Source of the DNA: Clostridium sp. AT4
Lineage (GTDB): Bacteria > Bacillota > Clostridia > Lachnospirales > Lachnospiraceae
Length of the DNA stretch: 64,000 nucleotides
Direction of reading: 5' to 3'
NCBI RefSeq assembly: GCF_001517625.2
Contig: NZ_LN999828.1
Span: 636,303 to 700,302 of the forward strand
Under the pieces are notes generated by a model. It did no database searches. It saw nothing but the letters and a program-made list of their open reading frames with translations, and had not been told where the DNA came from. Numbering within the stretch: the first letter of the stretch is position 1; each line of letters opens with the position of its first letter. Shown here piece by piece: positions 57,050 through 64,000 of the stretch. The position numbers and the translations under genes are program-made.

Positions 57050-57673
57050 GTGGGACAGAAGGATATAAAAAAAGATCAGGCACCAAAACGGCCGCAGAAG
57101 GTATCGGGACAGGCTCTTAAAATCTGCGGAATGACATTGATCTGTCTGGGAGTTATGTTTGCCGTGGCCTGGGTGAACCGGAACCGCCAGGAGAACCGTC
57201 TGGCGGAAGAATATACGATTTCAGCGGAAAATCCCCGCCATATCCGCTTTGAAGAGATGCCTGAGGGAGAGACCGAAATGACAGCAGGTCTGTTTTTCCG
57301 CTATCACGCCATGGCTCAGTATGAGGAATGCAGCAGCCTTCTTTCAAAGGATCAGGCAGAGTTTATGAATTTTCCCCAACAGGAGGAGGATTTTAAAAGC
57401 GGCTCCTACATAAAAGATTATCTGATCCACAGCTTTGAAACGCTTCCGGAGGAGGAATATGCGGGAAGCAAAGAGTATTATGACGGCAGAGCGGCCCTTT
57501 TGGGATATGAGGAATACCGTGTAGTCCGTGTGGCCTTTCATCAGACCTGGACAGACCAGGCCATTAAAAACAGACAATTAAGCGGAGATGGAGAATATAT
57601 CCGGGAAATGGCTGTGGGAAAGGGAAGGGACGAATGGAAAATATTTGAGGCCGGAAACCCTCAGGAGCTTTAA
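57050..57673 (+). CDS. Membrane-anchored protein of unknown function
   Basis: About 207 residues from GTG 57050 (AAGGAGG 11 nt upstream). A lysine-rich N terminus, one membrane segment (LKICGMTLICLGVMFAVAWV) and an extracytoplasmic part with acidic and aromatic residues. I recognise no family. Its TAA overlaps the stop of the convergent glycosylase gene by 2 nt on the opposite strand. Confidence 0.65.
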   Translation: MGQKDIKKDQAPKRPQKVSGQALKICGMTLICLGVMFAVAWVNRNRQENRLAEEYTISAENPRHIRFEEMPEGETEMTAGLFFRYHAMAQYEECSSLLSKDQAEFMNFPQQEEDFKSGSYIKDYLIHSFETLPEEEYAGSKEYYDGRAALLGYEEYRVVRVAFHQTWTDQAIKNRQLSGDGEYIREMAVGKGRDEWKIFEAGNPQEL

Positions 57674-58575
57674 GCCTGGTTTTTTCCGATCACATTTCTC
57701 TCATAGTTGAAAATATACTGCTGCATTACCCCTGCATAGCCTGGATAGCATCCGAAGGAATCTTCGATGATTCGGTCAAACAGCTGGGATTTGGGGATGC
57801 GGCGGTATTTTTTTTCGTCAAAATAATGTTCCATGAGGATTTTCTGGATCCAGGTATCGACAGGAAATGCATCAATATGATGGAGACCGAAGAGGCAGAC
57901 GCAGTTCGCTACCTTTTTACCGATTCCATAAAAGCTGGTGAGATAATCTATGGCCTCTTTATAGTTCTGGGAGGACAGAAGATCCAGGTTCAGGCTTCCT
58001 TCCAGTGCGTCCTGACAGAGCCGGTGGATATATTTTGCCCGGTATCCCAGCTTCAGTGCCAGCAGGTCATCCAATGAGGCGCGGCTTAACTGTTCCGGCG
58101 TAGGAAAGGCAAAGGGGGAGGAACCGGCTTCAGAAAGCTTTGAGGATGCGGGCAATGTGCGTTCAATGTGCGTTCCATAATTACGGCACAGAGCTTCAAC
58201 TAAGGAGCGGATGGCCGGGATGGTCTTTTGCTGGGAGATAACAAAGGTGATGATCATTTCCCATGGATCCTGACGGAGAATACGAATGCCTGCACCTGCT
58301 TTGGCGGCAGATAAAAGATAAGTATCATCCGGATCTATGGAATCAATCATGGCCTGGTAGTCTGTGGACACATCAAAATAGGACAGCCAGTATTCCAAAG
58401 AACCTTCTTCGCATTCAAAGGTGAATTGGGAATCGTTTTGCCTGATGGATAAAAGCTTCCCCTGGCTGATCACGGACCACAGTCCGGGCTCTTTTCCTGG
58501 CATCAGCCGGAAACACTGACCGGAGAGAGCGGTCTGCTCTAAGTCAAAGCAGGGGATGGTACAGGTATATTTCAT
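57670..58575 (-). CDS. OGG1-type DNA glycosylase/AP lyase
   Basis: A 301-residue protein with an N-terminal TBP-like domain and a helix-hairpin-helix GPD core. The HhH motif LTSFYGIGKKVANCVCLFG carries the catalytic lysine, and the aspartate is in IDAFPVDTWIQK. It should excise 8-oxoguanine. I chose ATG 58575 behind AAAGGA; the frame runs 31 codons further. Confidence 0.86.
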   Translation of the reverse strand: MKYTCTIPCFDLEQTALSGQCFRLMPGKEPGLWSVISQGKLLSIRQNDSQFTFECEEGSLEYWLSYFDVSTDYQAMIDSIDPDDTYLLSAAKAGAGIRILRQDPWEMIITFVISQQKTIPAIRSLVEALCRNYGTHIERTLPASSKLSEAGSSPFAFPTPEQLSRASLDDLLALKLGYRAKYIHRLCQDALEGSLNLDLLSSQNYKEAIDYLTSFYGIGKKVANCVCLFGLHHIDAFPVDTWIQKILMEHYFDEKKYRRIPKSQLFDRIIEDSFGCYPGYAGVMQQYIFNYERNVIGKNQA

Positions 58576-58640
58576 GGAAATCATCCTTTCTTTTGTGAAA
58601 ATGATGGTTCTATGATAGCTGGAAAGGAGAGAAAGGTCAA

Positions 58641-58748
58641 ATGAAAAATGAGTTTCTGTACTCTGCACCGGCTCCTGGAGTTTGGTGTGCTGGACTCCGG
58701 TTTCCGGTCATAAGAGAACCTAACTCCAGCGACTGGTGCAAAATGTGA
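58641..58748 (+). CDS. Candidate 35-residue small ORF in a hairpin
   Basis: ATG 58641 after AGGAGAGAAAGG, ending TGA 58746-58748. The product is rich in Pro, Cys and Trp (APAPGVWCAG, SSDWCKM). The ORF lies inside a stable stem (58664-58740, 6 bp, a 5x5 internal loop, then 8 bp). It may be a leader peptide, a small protein or chance. Confidence 0.25.
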   Translation: MKNEFLYSAPAPGVWCAGLRFPVIREPNSSDWCKM

Positions 58749-58769
58749 AAACGCAGGAAAAAATGGGGG

Positions 58770-58798
58770 TTGACTTTTCTAGATGAAACGGCTAAAAT
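58770..58798 (+). promoter_or_regulatory. Promoter of the pheST T-box leader
   Basis: TTGACT (58770-58775), 17-nt spacer, TAAAAT (58793-58798). Start site near 58805. Confidence 0.75.
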
Positions 58799-58804
58799 TT
58801 ACAG

Positions 58805-59099
58805 TAGATTTTATATCTAAAAGCGATGAGAGTGTACAGTAGGTACTTATGTTCTCACAGAGAGGGAAGGTCGTCGGCTGGAAGCGTTCCCGAGTTCACA
58901 TAAGCGCTGAATTTCCCACCGGAGCTGCATGGGTGAAAGGGCGTCTGCTCGCAGCCTGTGACGTAGGCGTGCGTTAAGCGTGTTTAAGTGTCTGCAAAGG
59001 ATAGAAAGCCTTTGGCTTAGTATCTGTATTGCAGGAATCAGGGTGGTACCGCGGAATGATTTGATCCGTCCCTTCAGGAATCTGAAGGGGCGGTTTTTT
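58805..59099 (+). ncRNA. T-box riboswitch (Phe) controlling pheST
   Basis: The T-box core TGGTACCGCGG is at 59044-59054, followed by an intrinsic terminator (59066-59077 with 59082-59093, T6). The Stem I features include AGTA (near 58838) and GAGAGGGAAGG-like loops, and a TTC phenylalanine specifier at 58895-58897. Uncharged tRNA-Phe should bind the specifier and the T box and allow read-through. The specifier position is my reading and less certain than the T box. Confidence 0.88.
59066..59099 (+). terminator. T-box terminator
   Basis: 12-bp stem with a GAAT loop and a T6 run, directly behind the antiterminator sequence. Confidence 0.88.
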
Positions 59100-59169
59100 G
59101 TTATGGCAGCAAACATTTCCGCGAAAAGAACCGTACACTTATTTAAAAGAGAACAGAAAAGGAGAACCC

Positions 59170-60189
59170 ATGAAAGAGCAGTTAGAGAAGATCAAAGAAG
59201 AGGCGCTGCAGCAGATTTCTTCCGCTGAGAGCCTTGATACGCTGAATGACATCCGTGTCGCTTATCTTGGAAAGAAGGGAGAGCTGACCAGCCTTTTAAA
59301 GAGCATGAAGGATGTGGCTCCGGAAGACCGTCCAAAGGTGGGACAGCTGGTAAATGAAGCCAGAGCTGTGATCGAGGGCCGCTTAGAGGAAGCAAAGGCT
59401 GCCCTGGCAAAGAAGGCCAGAGAAGAGCAGTTAAAGAGAGAGGTTATTGACGTTACCCTTCCTGCAAAGAAGAACAGCGTAGGCCACAGCCATCCAAATA
59501 CCATTGCATTAGAGGCAGTGGAGCGGATTTTCGTGGGCATGGGCTACGAGGTAGTAGAAGGCCCTGAGGTGGAGTATGATGAGTACAACTTTACCAAATT
59601 AAATATCCCGCCAAACCATCCGGCTAAGGATGAGCAGGATACCTTCTATATCAGCAAGGACATTGTGCTCCGTACCCAGACCTCCCCGGTACAGGCCAGA
59701 ACCATGGAAACAGGTAAGCTTCCTATCCGTATGATCTCTCCGGGCCGCGTATTCCGTTCCGATGAGGTGGATGCAACCCATTCTCCATCCTTCCATCAGG
59801 TCGAGGGACTGGTTATTGATAAAAATATTACATTCTCCGATTTAAAGGGAACTCTGGCAGAGTTTGCACGAGAGATGTTCGGCGAGGATACAAAGGTTAA
59901 ATTCCGTCCCCACCATTTCCCATTTACCGAACCCAGCGCCGAGATGGACGTAAGCTGCTTTAAGTGCGGCGGAAAAGGCTGCCGTTTCTGCAAGGGCTCC
60001 GGCTGGATTGAGATTTTAGGCTGCGGTATGGTACATCCCCATGTATTTGAGATGTGCGGCATTGATCCCCAGGAATATACAGGCTTTGCTTTCGGCGTAG
60101 GCCTGGAGCGAATTGCCCTGTTAAAATATGAGATCGACGATATGCGCCTTCTCTATGAAAATGATATCCGCTTCTTAAAGCAGTTTTAA
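59170..60189 (+). CDS. pheS: Phenylalanine-tRNA ligase alpha subunit
   Basis: The 339-residue alpha subunit forms the alpha2-beta2 enzyme with PheT and charges tRNA-Phe. It has an N-terminal coiled-coil (1-100), the class II motif 2 region (PGRVFRSDEVDATHSPSFHQ) and motif 3 (GFAFGVGLERIALLKY). A CxxC-containing segment (CFKCGGKGCRFCKG) is also present. ATG 59170 follows AAAGGAGAACCC; the frame is open 24 codons further into the T-box terminator. Confidence 0.96.
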   Translation: MKEQLEKIKEEALQQISSAESLDTLNDIRVAYLGKKGELTSLLKSMKDVAPEDRPKVGQLVNEARAVIEGRLEEAKAALAKKAREEQLKREVIDVTLPAKKNSVGHSHPNTIALEAVERIFVGMGYEVVEGPEVEYDEYNFTKLNIPPNHPAKDEQDTFYISKDIVLRTQTSPVQARTMETGKLPIRMISPGRVFRSDEVDATHSPSFHQVEGLVIDKNITFSDLKGTLAEFAREMFGEDTKVKFRPHHFPFTEPSAEMDVSCFKCGGKGCRFCKGSGWIEILGCGMVHPHVFEMCGIDPQEYTGFAFGVGLERIALLKYEIDDMRLLYENDIRFLKQF

Positions 60190-60221
60190 TTGTTCCATCA
60201 TAAATAAAAAGGAGAACCGAC

Positions 60222-62654
60222 ATGAATACAGCATTATCATGGATTAAAGCATATGTTCCTGACCTGGATGTGGCTGCCCAGGAGTATACAGATGCGATGA
60301 CATTGACAGGCACCAAGGTTGAAGGATTTACCTGTTTAGATAAAAATCTGGAAAAGATCGTAGTAGGAGAAGTTCTTTCCGTAGAACGTCATCCGGACGC
60401 TGACAAGCTGGTCGTGTGCCAGGTCAACGTAGGGGAAGCAGAGCCCGTACAGATCGTAACCGGAGCGCCAAATATTACAAAGGATTCCATCGGTGCAAAG
60501 GTACCGGTGGTACTGGACGGCGGACGAGTAGCAGGAGGCCATGACGGCGGCCCCCTTCCGGAGGAAGGCATTAAAATTAAAAAGGGCAAATTAAGAGGCG
60601 TGGAGTCCTTTGGAATGATGTGCTCCATCGAAGAGCTGGGCGCTGACCGGAATATGTATCCGGATGCCCCTGAAAGCGGCATCTACCTGCTCCCCGAGGA
60701 CAGTGTTCCCGGAGACGATGCAGTGCGGATCCTAGGTCTGAGAGACGTGGTGTTTGAATACGAGATTACCTCCAACCGTGTAGACTGCTACAGCGTAGTG
60801 GGAATCGCAAGAGAGGCAGCCGCTACCTTCCGCAAGTCCTTCTTCCCGCCGGTGGTTACAGCTACGGGCAACAATGAGGACATTCACGATTACTTAAAGG
60901 TGAGTGTGGAGAATACAGACCTGTGTAAGCGCTACTGTGCCAGAATGGTAAAGAATATCAAGCTGGCTCCTTCACCGGAGTGGATGCAGCGCCGTCTGGC
61001 TGCCAGCGGAATCCGTCCCATCAACAATATCGTGGATATCACCAACTATGTGATGGAAGAGTACGGACAGCCCATGCACGCCTTTGACTATGACCAGCTG
61101 GCAGGTCATGAGATCGTGGTAAAATGTGCTTCTGAGGGGGATGTATTCCAGACTCTGGACGGACAGGACAGAACACTGGATTCTACCATTTTGATGATCA
61201 ATGACGGTGAAAAGCAGGTGGGAATCGCCGGTATCATGGGAGGCGAAAACTCCAAGATCACAGACAATGTGTCCTCTATGGTATTTGAGTGCGCCTGCTT
61301 TGACGGCACCAATATCCGTCTTTCCGCAAAGAAGCTGGGCCTGCGCACCGATGCGTCCGGCAAGTATGAAAAGGGACTGGATCCCAACACTGCAGAAGAG
61401 GCTGTAAATCGTGCCTGCCAGCTGATCGAAGAGCTGGGAGCTGGAGAGGTTGTAGGCGGAATGATTGATGTTTATCCTGTAAAGAGAGGGGAGACAAGGA
61501 TCAAATTTGAGCCTGAAAAGATCAATAAGCTTCTCGGCACCGATATTTCAAAGGAAGATATGCTGGCATATTTTGAGAAAATCGACCTGGGCTATGATGA
61601 GGCTTCCGGTGAGGTAGTCGCTCCAAGCTGGCGTCAGGATCTTCTTCGTATGGCAGATCTGGCAGAGGAAGTGGCAAGATTCTATGGCTATGACAAGATT
61701 CCGACCACACTTCCATCCGGTGAAGCAACCACAGGAAAGCTTTCCTATAAGCTGATGATCGAGGATATGGCAAGAGAGACAGCAGAATTCTGCGGCTTCT
61801 CCCAGGGTATGACATATTCCTTTGAAAGTCCAAAGGTATTTGACAAGCTTTTAATTCCTGAGGACAGTGAGTTAAGAAAGGCCATTACCATTTCCAATCC
61901 TCTGGGCGAGGATTTCAGCATCATGCGTACCCTGCCTTTAAACGGTATGCTGGTATCATTATCTACCAACTACAACCGCCGCAATAAAGAGGTGCGTTTG
62001 TATGAGCTGGCAAATGTATACCGTCCCAAGGCCCTTCCTTTAACCGAGCTTCCCGATGAGCGGATGCAGTTTACTCTGGGTATGTATGGAAGCGGAGATT
62101 TCTTTGATATGAAGGGCGTGGTAGAGGAATTCTTCGACAAGGTGGGAATGGACAAGAAGGTTCATTACGATCCAAAGGGCGACCATCCTTACCTGCATCC
62201 GGGCAGAAAGGCAGATATCGTTTATGAGGGCCGCACCGTGGGCTTCTTGGGTGAGATCCATCCGGAGGTGGCTGAAAATTATAAGATCGGCGACAGAGCC
62301 TATGTAGCAGTTATTGATATGCCCGCAATGACAGAGTTTACCACCTTTGACCGGAAGTACACCGGAATTGCCAAATTCCCGGCTGTTACCAGAGATATCA
62401 GTATGGTTGTTCCAAAGGCAGTTTTGGTAGGGCAGATCGAGGATGTGATCAGCCAGAGAGGCGGAAAGATCTTAGAGAGCTGCAAGCTGTTCGATATTTA
62501 TGAGGGAGCACAGGTACTGGAAGGTCATAAGTCCGTGGCATACTCCATTACTTTCAGAGCTAAGGATCACACTCTGGAAGAGAAGGAAGTCACAGCGGTG
62601 ATGAATAAGATCTTAAATGGCCTTAAGGATCTTGGAATTGAGCTGAGGGCGTAA
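60222..62654 (+). CDS. pheT: Phenylalanine-tRNA ligase beta subunit
   Basis: The 810-residue beta subunit with an N-terminal tRNA-binding OB domain (EVLSVERHPDADKLVVCQVN), the B3/B4 editing region (near 215-375), a B5 domain and a C-terminal anticodon-binding domain (FAKFPAVTRDIS-type IAKFPAVTRDIS). It starts 32 nt after pheS with AAGGAGAACC before the ATG, in one operon under the T-box. Confidence 0.96.
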   Translation: MNTALSWIKAYVPDLDVAAQEYTDAMTLTGTKVEGFTCLDKNLEKIVVGEVLSVERHPDADKLVVCQVNVGEAEPVQIVTGAPNITKDSIGAKVPVVLDGGRVAGGHDGGPLPEEGIKIKKGKLRGVESFGMMCSIEELGADRNMYPDAPESGIYLLPEDSVPGDDAVRILGLRDVVFEYEITSNRVDCYSVVGIAREAAATFRKSFFPPVVTATGNNEDIHDYLKVSVENTDLCKRYCARMVKNIKLAPSPEWMQRRLAASGIRPINNIVDITNYVMEEYGQPMHAFDYDQLAGHEIVVKCASEGDVFQTLDGQDRTLDSTILMINDGEKQVGIAGIMGGENSKITDNVSSMVFECACFDGTNIRLSAKKLGLRTDASGKYEKGLDPNTAEEAVNRACQLIEELGAGEVVGGMIDVYPVKRGETRIKFEPEKINKLLGTDISKEDMLAYFEKIDLGYDEASGEVVAPSWRQDLLRMADLAEEVARFYGYDKIPTTLPSGEATTGKLSYKLMIEDMARETAEFCGFSQGMTYSFESPKVFDKLLIPEDSELRKAITISNPLGEDFSIMRTLPLNGMLVSLSTNYNRRNKEVRLYELANVYRPKALPLTELPDERMQFTLGMYGSGDFFDMKGVVEEFFDKVGMDKKVHYDPKGDHPYLHPGRKADIVYEGRTVGFLGEIHPEVAENYKIGDRAYVAVIDMPAMTEFTTFDRKYTGIAKFPAVTRDISMVVPKAVLVGQIEDVISQRGGKILESCKLFDIYEGAQVLEGHKSVAYSITFRAKDHTLEEKEVTAVMNKILNGLKDLGIELRA

Positions 62655-62675
62655 AGCAAATAGAAGATTTTTTAA

Positions 62676-62709
62676 GAGGGCAGAGCTGTTTTGGCTTTGC
62701 CCTTTTTTA
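62676..62709 (+). terminator. Terminator after pheT
   Basis: GGGC.AGC / GGCT.GCCC stem followed by a T6 run. The start of the next gene is only about 20 nt away. Confidence 0.75.
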
Positions 62710-62728
62710 ACTGAAAGGGAGAATGTGT

Positions 62729-63157
62729 ATGGATGGTAAAAGCAGAAGCTATATGAGGGCTGTATGTGCAGTTCTGGCAGCAGGACTTTTGACGGCGGGC
62801 TGTGGAAAAGAAGAAACAGCGGCAGCGGAAACAGCGGAGATAGCAGTCCCGGAAGCCGCAAAAAGAGCAGAGGGTTCGGAAACTACCGCATCTGCAGAGT
62901 TTTTTTCAGAGTTTAAAAATACGATGTTTATATTTTCAAGCGGTGCAGGTGCATGGAGGACGGAGCTTCAGATCCGGGAAGACGGCAGCTTTTCGGGACG
63001 ATTTGAGGATGCCAATATGGGAGAAATCGGAGAAGAGAATCCGCAGGGAACCATATATGAGTCTGTGTTCACAGGCCGTCTTGGATCTCCTGTCCGGCTG
63101 GATGAAAACAGCTATCAGGTGGACATTTTGGAGATGGAATATGAAAATCCATTGTAA
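62729..63157 (+). CDS. Small lipoprotein, probably truncated by frameshift
   Basis: About 142 residues from ATG 62729 (GGAG 7 nt upstream). A signal peptide and a lipobox LTAGC (cysteine near 25) are clear; the rest includes EDGSFSGRFEDANMGEIGE. No family is certain. After the stop, coding-like sequence continues in another frame (NYVVVNSVHSYGFVGEDLAV, from 63166), so the original gene was probably longer and is broken near 63150. Confidence 0.6.
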   Translation: MDGKSRSYMRAVCAVLAAGLLTAGCGKEETAAAETAEIAVPEAAKRAEGSETTASAEFFSEFKNTMFIFSSGAGAWRTELQIREDGSFSGRFEDANMGEIGEENPQGTIYESVFTGRLGSPVRLDENSYQVDILEMEYENPL

Positions 63158-63470
63158 ACAGAGGAAATTATGTTGTTGTGAATTCAGTCCATTCTTATGG
63201 CTTTGTGGGAGAGGATCTGGCAGTTCGGATGAGGGAGAGGGTAGCGGGATTGGATCCAAGACAAGGAAACGGATGCAGATGAGGCCGGAAAGGAGTTTGA
63301 AGGAGGAAGTATGCAGCTCATGGCATACAGTTTAAAGGCAATGGAGATTACCAGAGAGAGGGTCTATGAGTTGATGGAGCTGTTGGATTGATGGCTTGCA
63401 ATGTTAATTACGGAGCATGGAAGATAATAAAGGCTAAAAAGCGGCAAAAAATCTGTTAAAAAATGGCGCA
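63158..63470 (+). pseudogene. Coding remnant after the lipoprotein gene
   Basis: Two reading frames in turn carry protein-like stretches (VHSYGFVGEDLAVRM and then EFEGGSMQLMAYSLKAMEIT), each ended by stops. It looks like the decayed 3' part of the lipoprotein gene. Nothing else is supported before the tRNA promoter at 63489. Confidence 0.35.
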
Positions 63471-63488
63471 AAAAAGTTAAAAAAGTCG

Positions 63489-63517
63489 TTGACAAATCCG
63501 CTGCTATCCGATATAAT
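63489..63517 (+). promoter_or_regulatory. Consensus promoter of tRNA-Leu
   Basis: TTGACA (63489-63494), 17-nt spacer, TATAAT (63512-63517), an exact consensus. Confidence 0.9.
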
Positions 63518-63575
63518 AGTCTTCGTTGCTGAGACAGCCAGTAAGAATTACTGCTAAACAGCAAAAACAGAAAAT

Positions 63576-63659
63576 GCAGAAGTGGCGGAATTGGCAGACG
63601 CGCACGGTTCAGGTCCGTGTGGTAGTAATACCTTGAGGGTTCGACTCCCTTCTTCTGCA
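63576..63659 (+). tRNA. tRNA-Leu(CAG)
   Basis: 84-nt class II tRNA. Acceptor stem 63576-63582 with 63652-63658, discriminator A, no encoded CCA. The anticodon loop TTCAGGT gives CAG, decoding CUG. Long variable arm as expected for leucine. Confidence 0.92.
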
Positions 63660-63668
63660 GGATATGAG

Positions 63669-63698
63669 CAGGAAGTCAGAAAACTGGCTTCCTGTTTT
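63669..63698 (+). terminator. Terminator after tRNA-Leu
   Basis: CAGGAAG / CTTCCTG stem with a short loop followed by TTTT. Confidence 0.75.
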
Positions 63699-63852
63699 GC
63701 TATGTGATAAATGCAGCAGACATTTTTTACCCTAAGAGGTAAATTATAATAGTAATTTGTCCATAAATAGTATATACTGTAAGTTGTGTGGCCATTTGCC
63801 GCAGATGCGGCTGGCCTTAAAACGGGACGAAAAGAGAGGTAGGAGTGTCATT

Positions 63853-64000
63853 ATGCTTAGATTGGAAAATCTCTCCTTTGAAGTAAATGACGACAAAGGA
63901 GAAAAGGGCATTATCAAGGATATAAGCCTGACAGTAGATGATGGGAAATTTGTGGTGATCACAGGACCCAACGGCGGCGGTAAATCCACCACGGCTAAAC
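63853..64000 (+). CDS. ABC transporter ATPase, partial (runs off the window)
   Basis: The first 49 residues of an ATP-binding cassette protein: MLRLENLSFEVNDDKG, then Walker A TGPNGGGKST. The rest lies beyond the window. AGGAG precedes the ATG. The substrate and partner cannot be told; the pattern resembles SufC-like cassettes but this is weak. Confidence 0.8.
   Translation, partial: MLRLENLSFEVNDDKGEKGIIKDISLTVDDGKFVVITGPNGGGKSTTAK

Noticed and set aside
63158-63470. Programmed frameshift in the lipoprotein gene
   Set aside because: No slippery heptamer is near 63150, and stops occur in every frame afterwards, so decay is simpler.

Overview
The window comes from a Gram-positive anaerobe of the class Clostridia, most likely a gut Lachnospiraceae (Enterocloster/Clostridium cluster XIVa type). 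I infer this from the mix of a SigV/RsiV pair, a gap-pgk-tpiA-gpmI glycolysis block, a CIRCE-controlled hrcA-grpE-dnaK-dnaJ operon, a T-box in front of pheST, DUF1836 and DUF5688 proteins, a TnpV remnant and AGGAGG-type ribosome binding sites. No species is claimed.

Layout. 1-5300: tRNA-Ser(CGA), the ECF sigma factor SigV with its anti-sigma factor RsiV (minus strand, with an ECF-type promoter in front), pgi, a membrane-anchored peptidoglycan amidase and a HisJ-like PHP phosphatase. 5400-10340: glycolysis (gap, pgk, tpiA, gpmI). 10360-20880: a DMT permease, an ABC exporter, then a compact run degV - sensor kinase - GerMN lipoprotein - comEC, a SPOUT rRNA methyltransferase and a SIMPL lipoprotein.

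20900-35880: a purine/urate catabolic locus. The minus-strand arm holds a DauR/YheO-like regulator, ygeX, ygeY, ygeW, arcC and an NCS2 permease. The plus-strand arm holds ssnA, ygfK, a DUF3343 putative Se/S carrier and a selenium-type molybdenum hydroxylase. The arms diverge from a 234-bp control region. By family knowledge, the permease brings in xanthine or urate, the molybdenum hydroxylase and YgfK handle redox steps, SsnA and the YgeW/Y/X enzymes dismantle ureido and diaminopropionate intermediates, and carbamate kinase harvests ATP.

35890-41160: DUF1836 regulator, PcrA helicase, a small acidic membrane protein, RlmD. 41190-45640: an accessory patch between rlmD and uvrB with a hairpin repeat, an isolated AAA/DUF4143 ATPase, a nonsense-riddled tnpV pseudogene, an intact IS3-family element, and a frame-broken Rhs toxin fragment joined in frame to a truncated tyrosine recombinase. 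45640-50300: uvrB (with a LexA/DinR-like box far upstream), a choline-binding-repeat surface protein and DUF5688. 50560-55570: the heat-shock operon. 55570-56090: a gene-free stretch with a 139-nt three-armed nested inverted repeat, the most striking unexplained element here. 56090-64000: a sugar-nucleotide-type reductase, an unknown membrane protein, an OGG1-like glycosylase, T-box-controlled pheST, a lipoprotein with a probably broken 3' end, tRNA-Leu(CAG) and the start of an ABC ATPase.

Start codons were chosen from ribosome binding sites. Family names come from recognising motifs; no database search was run.
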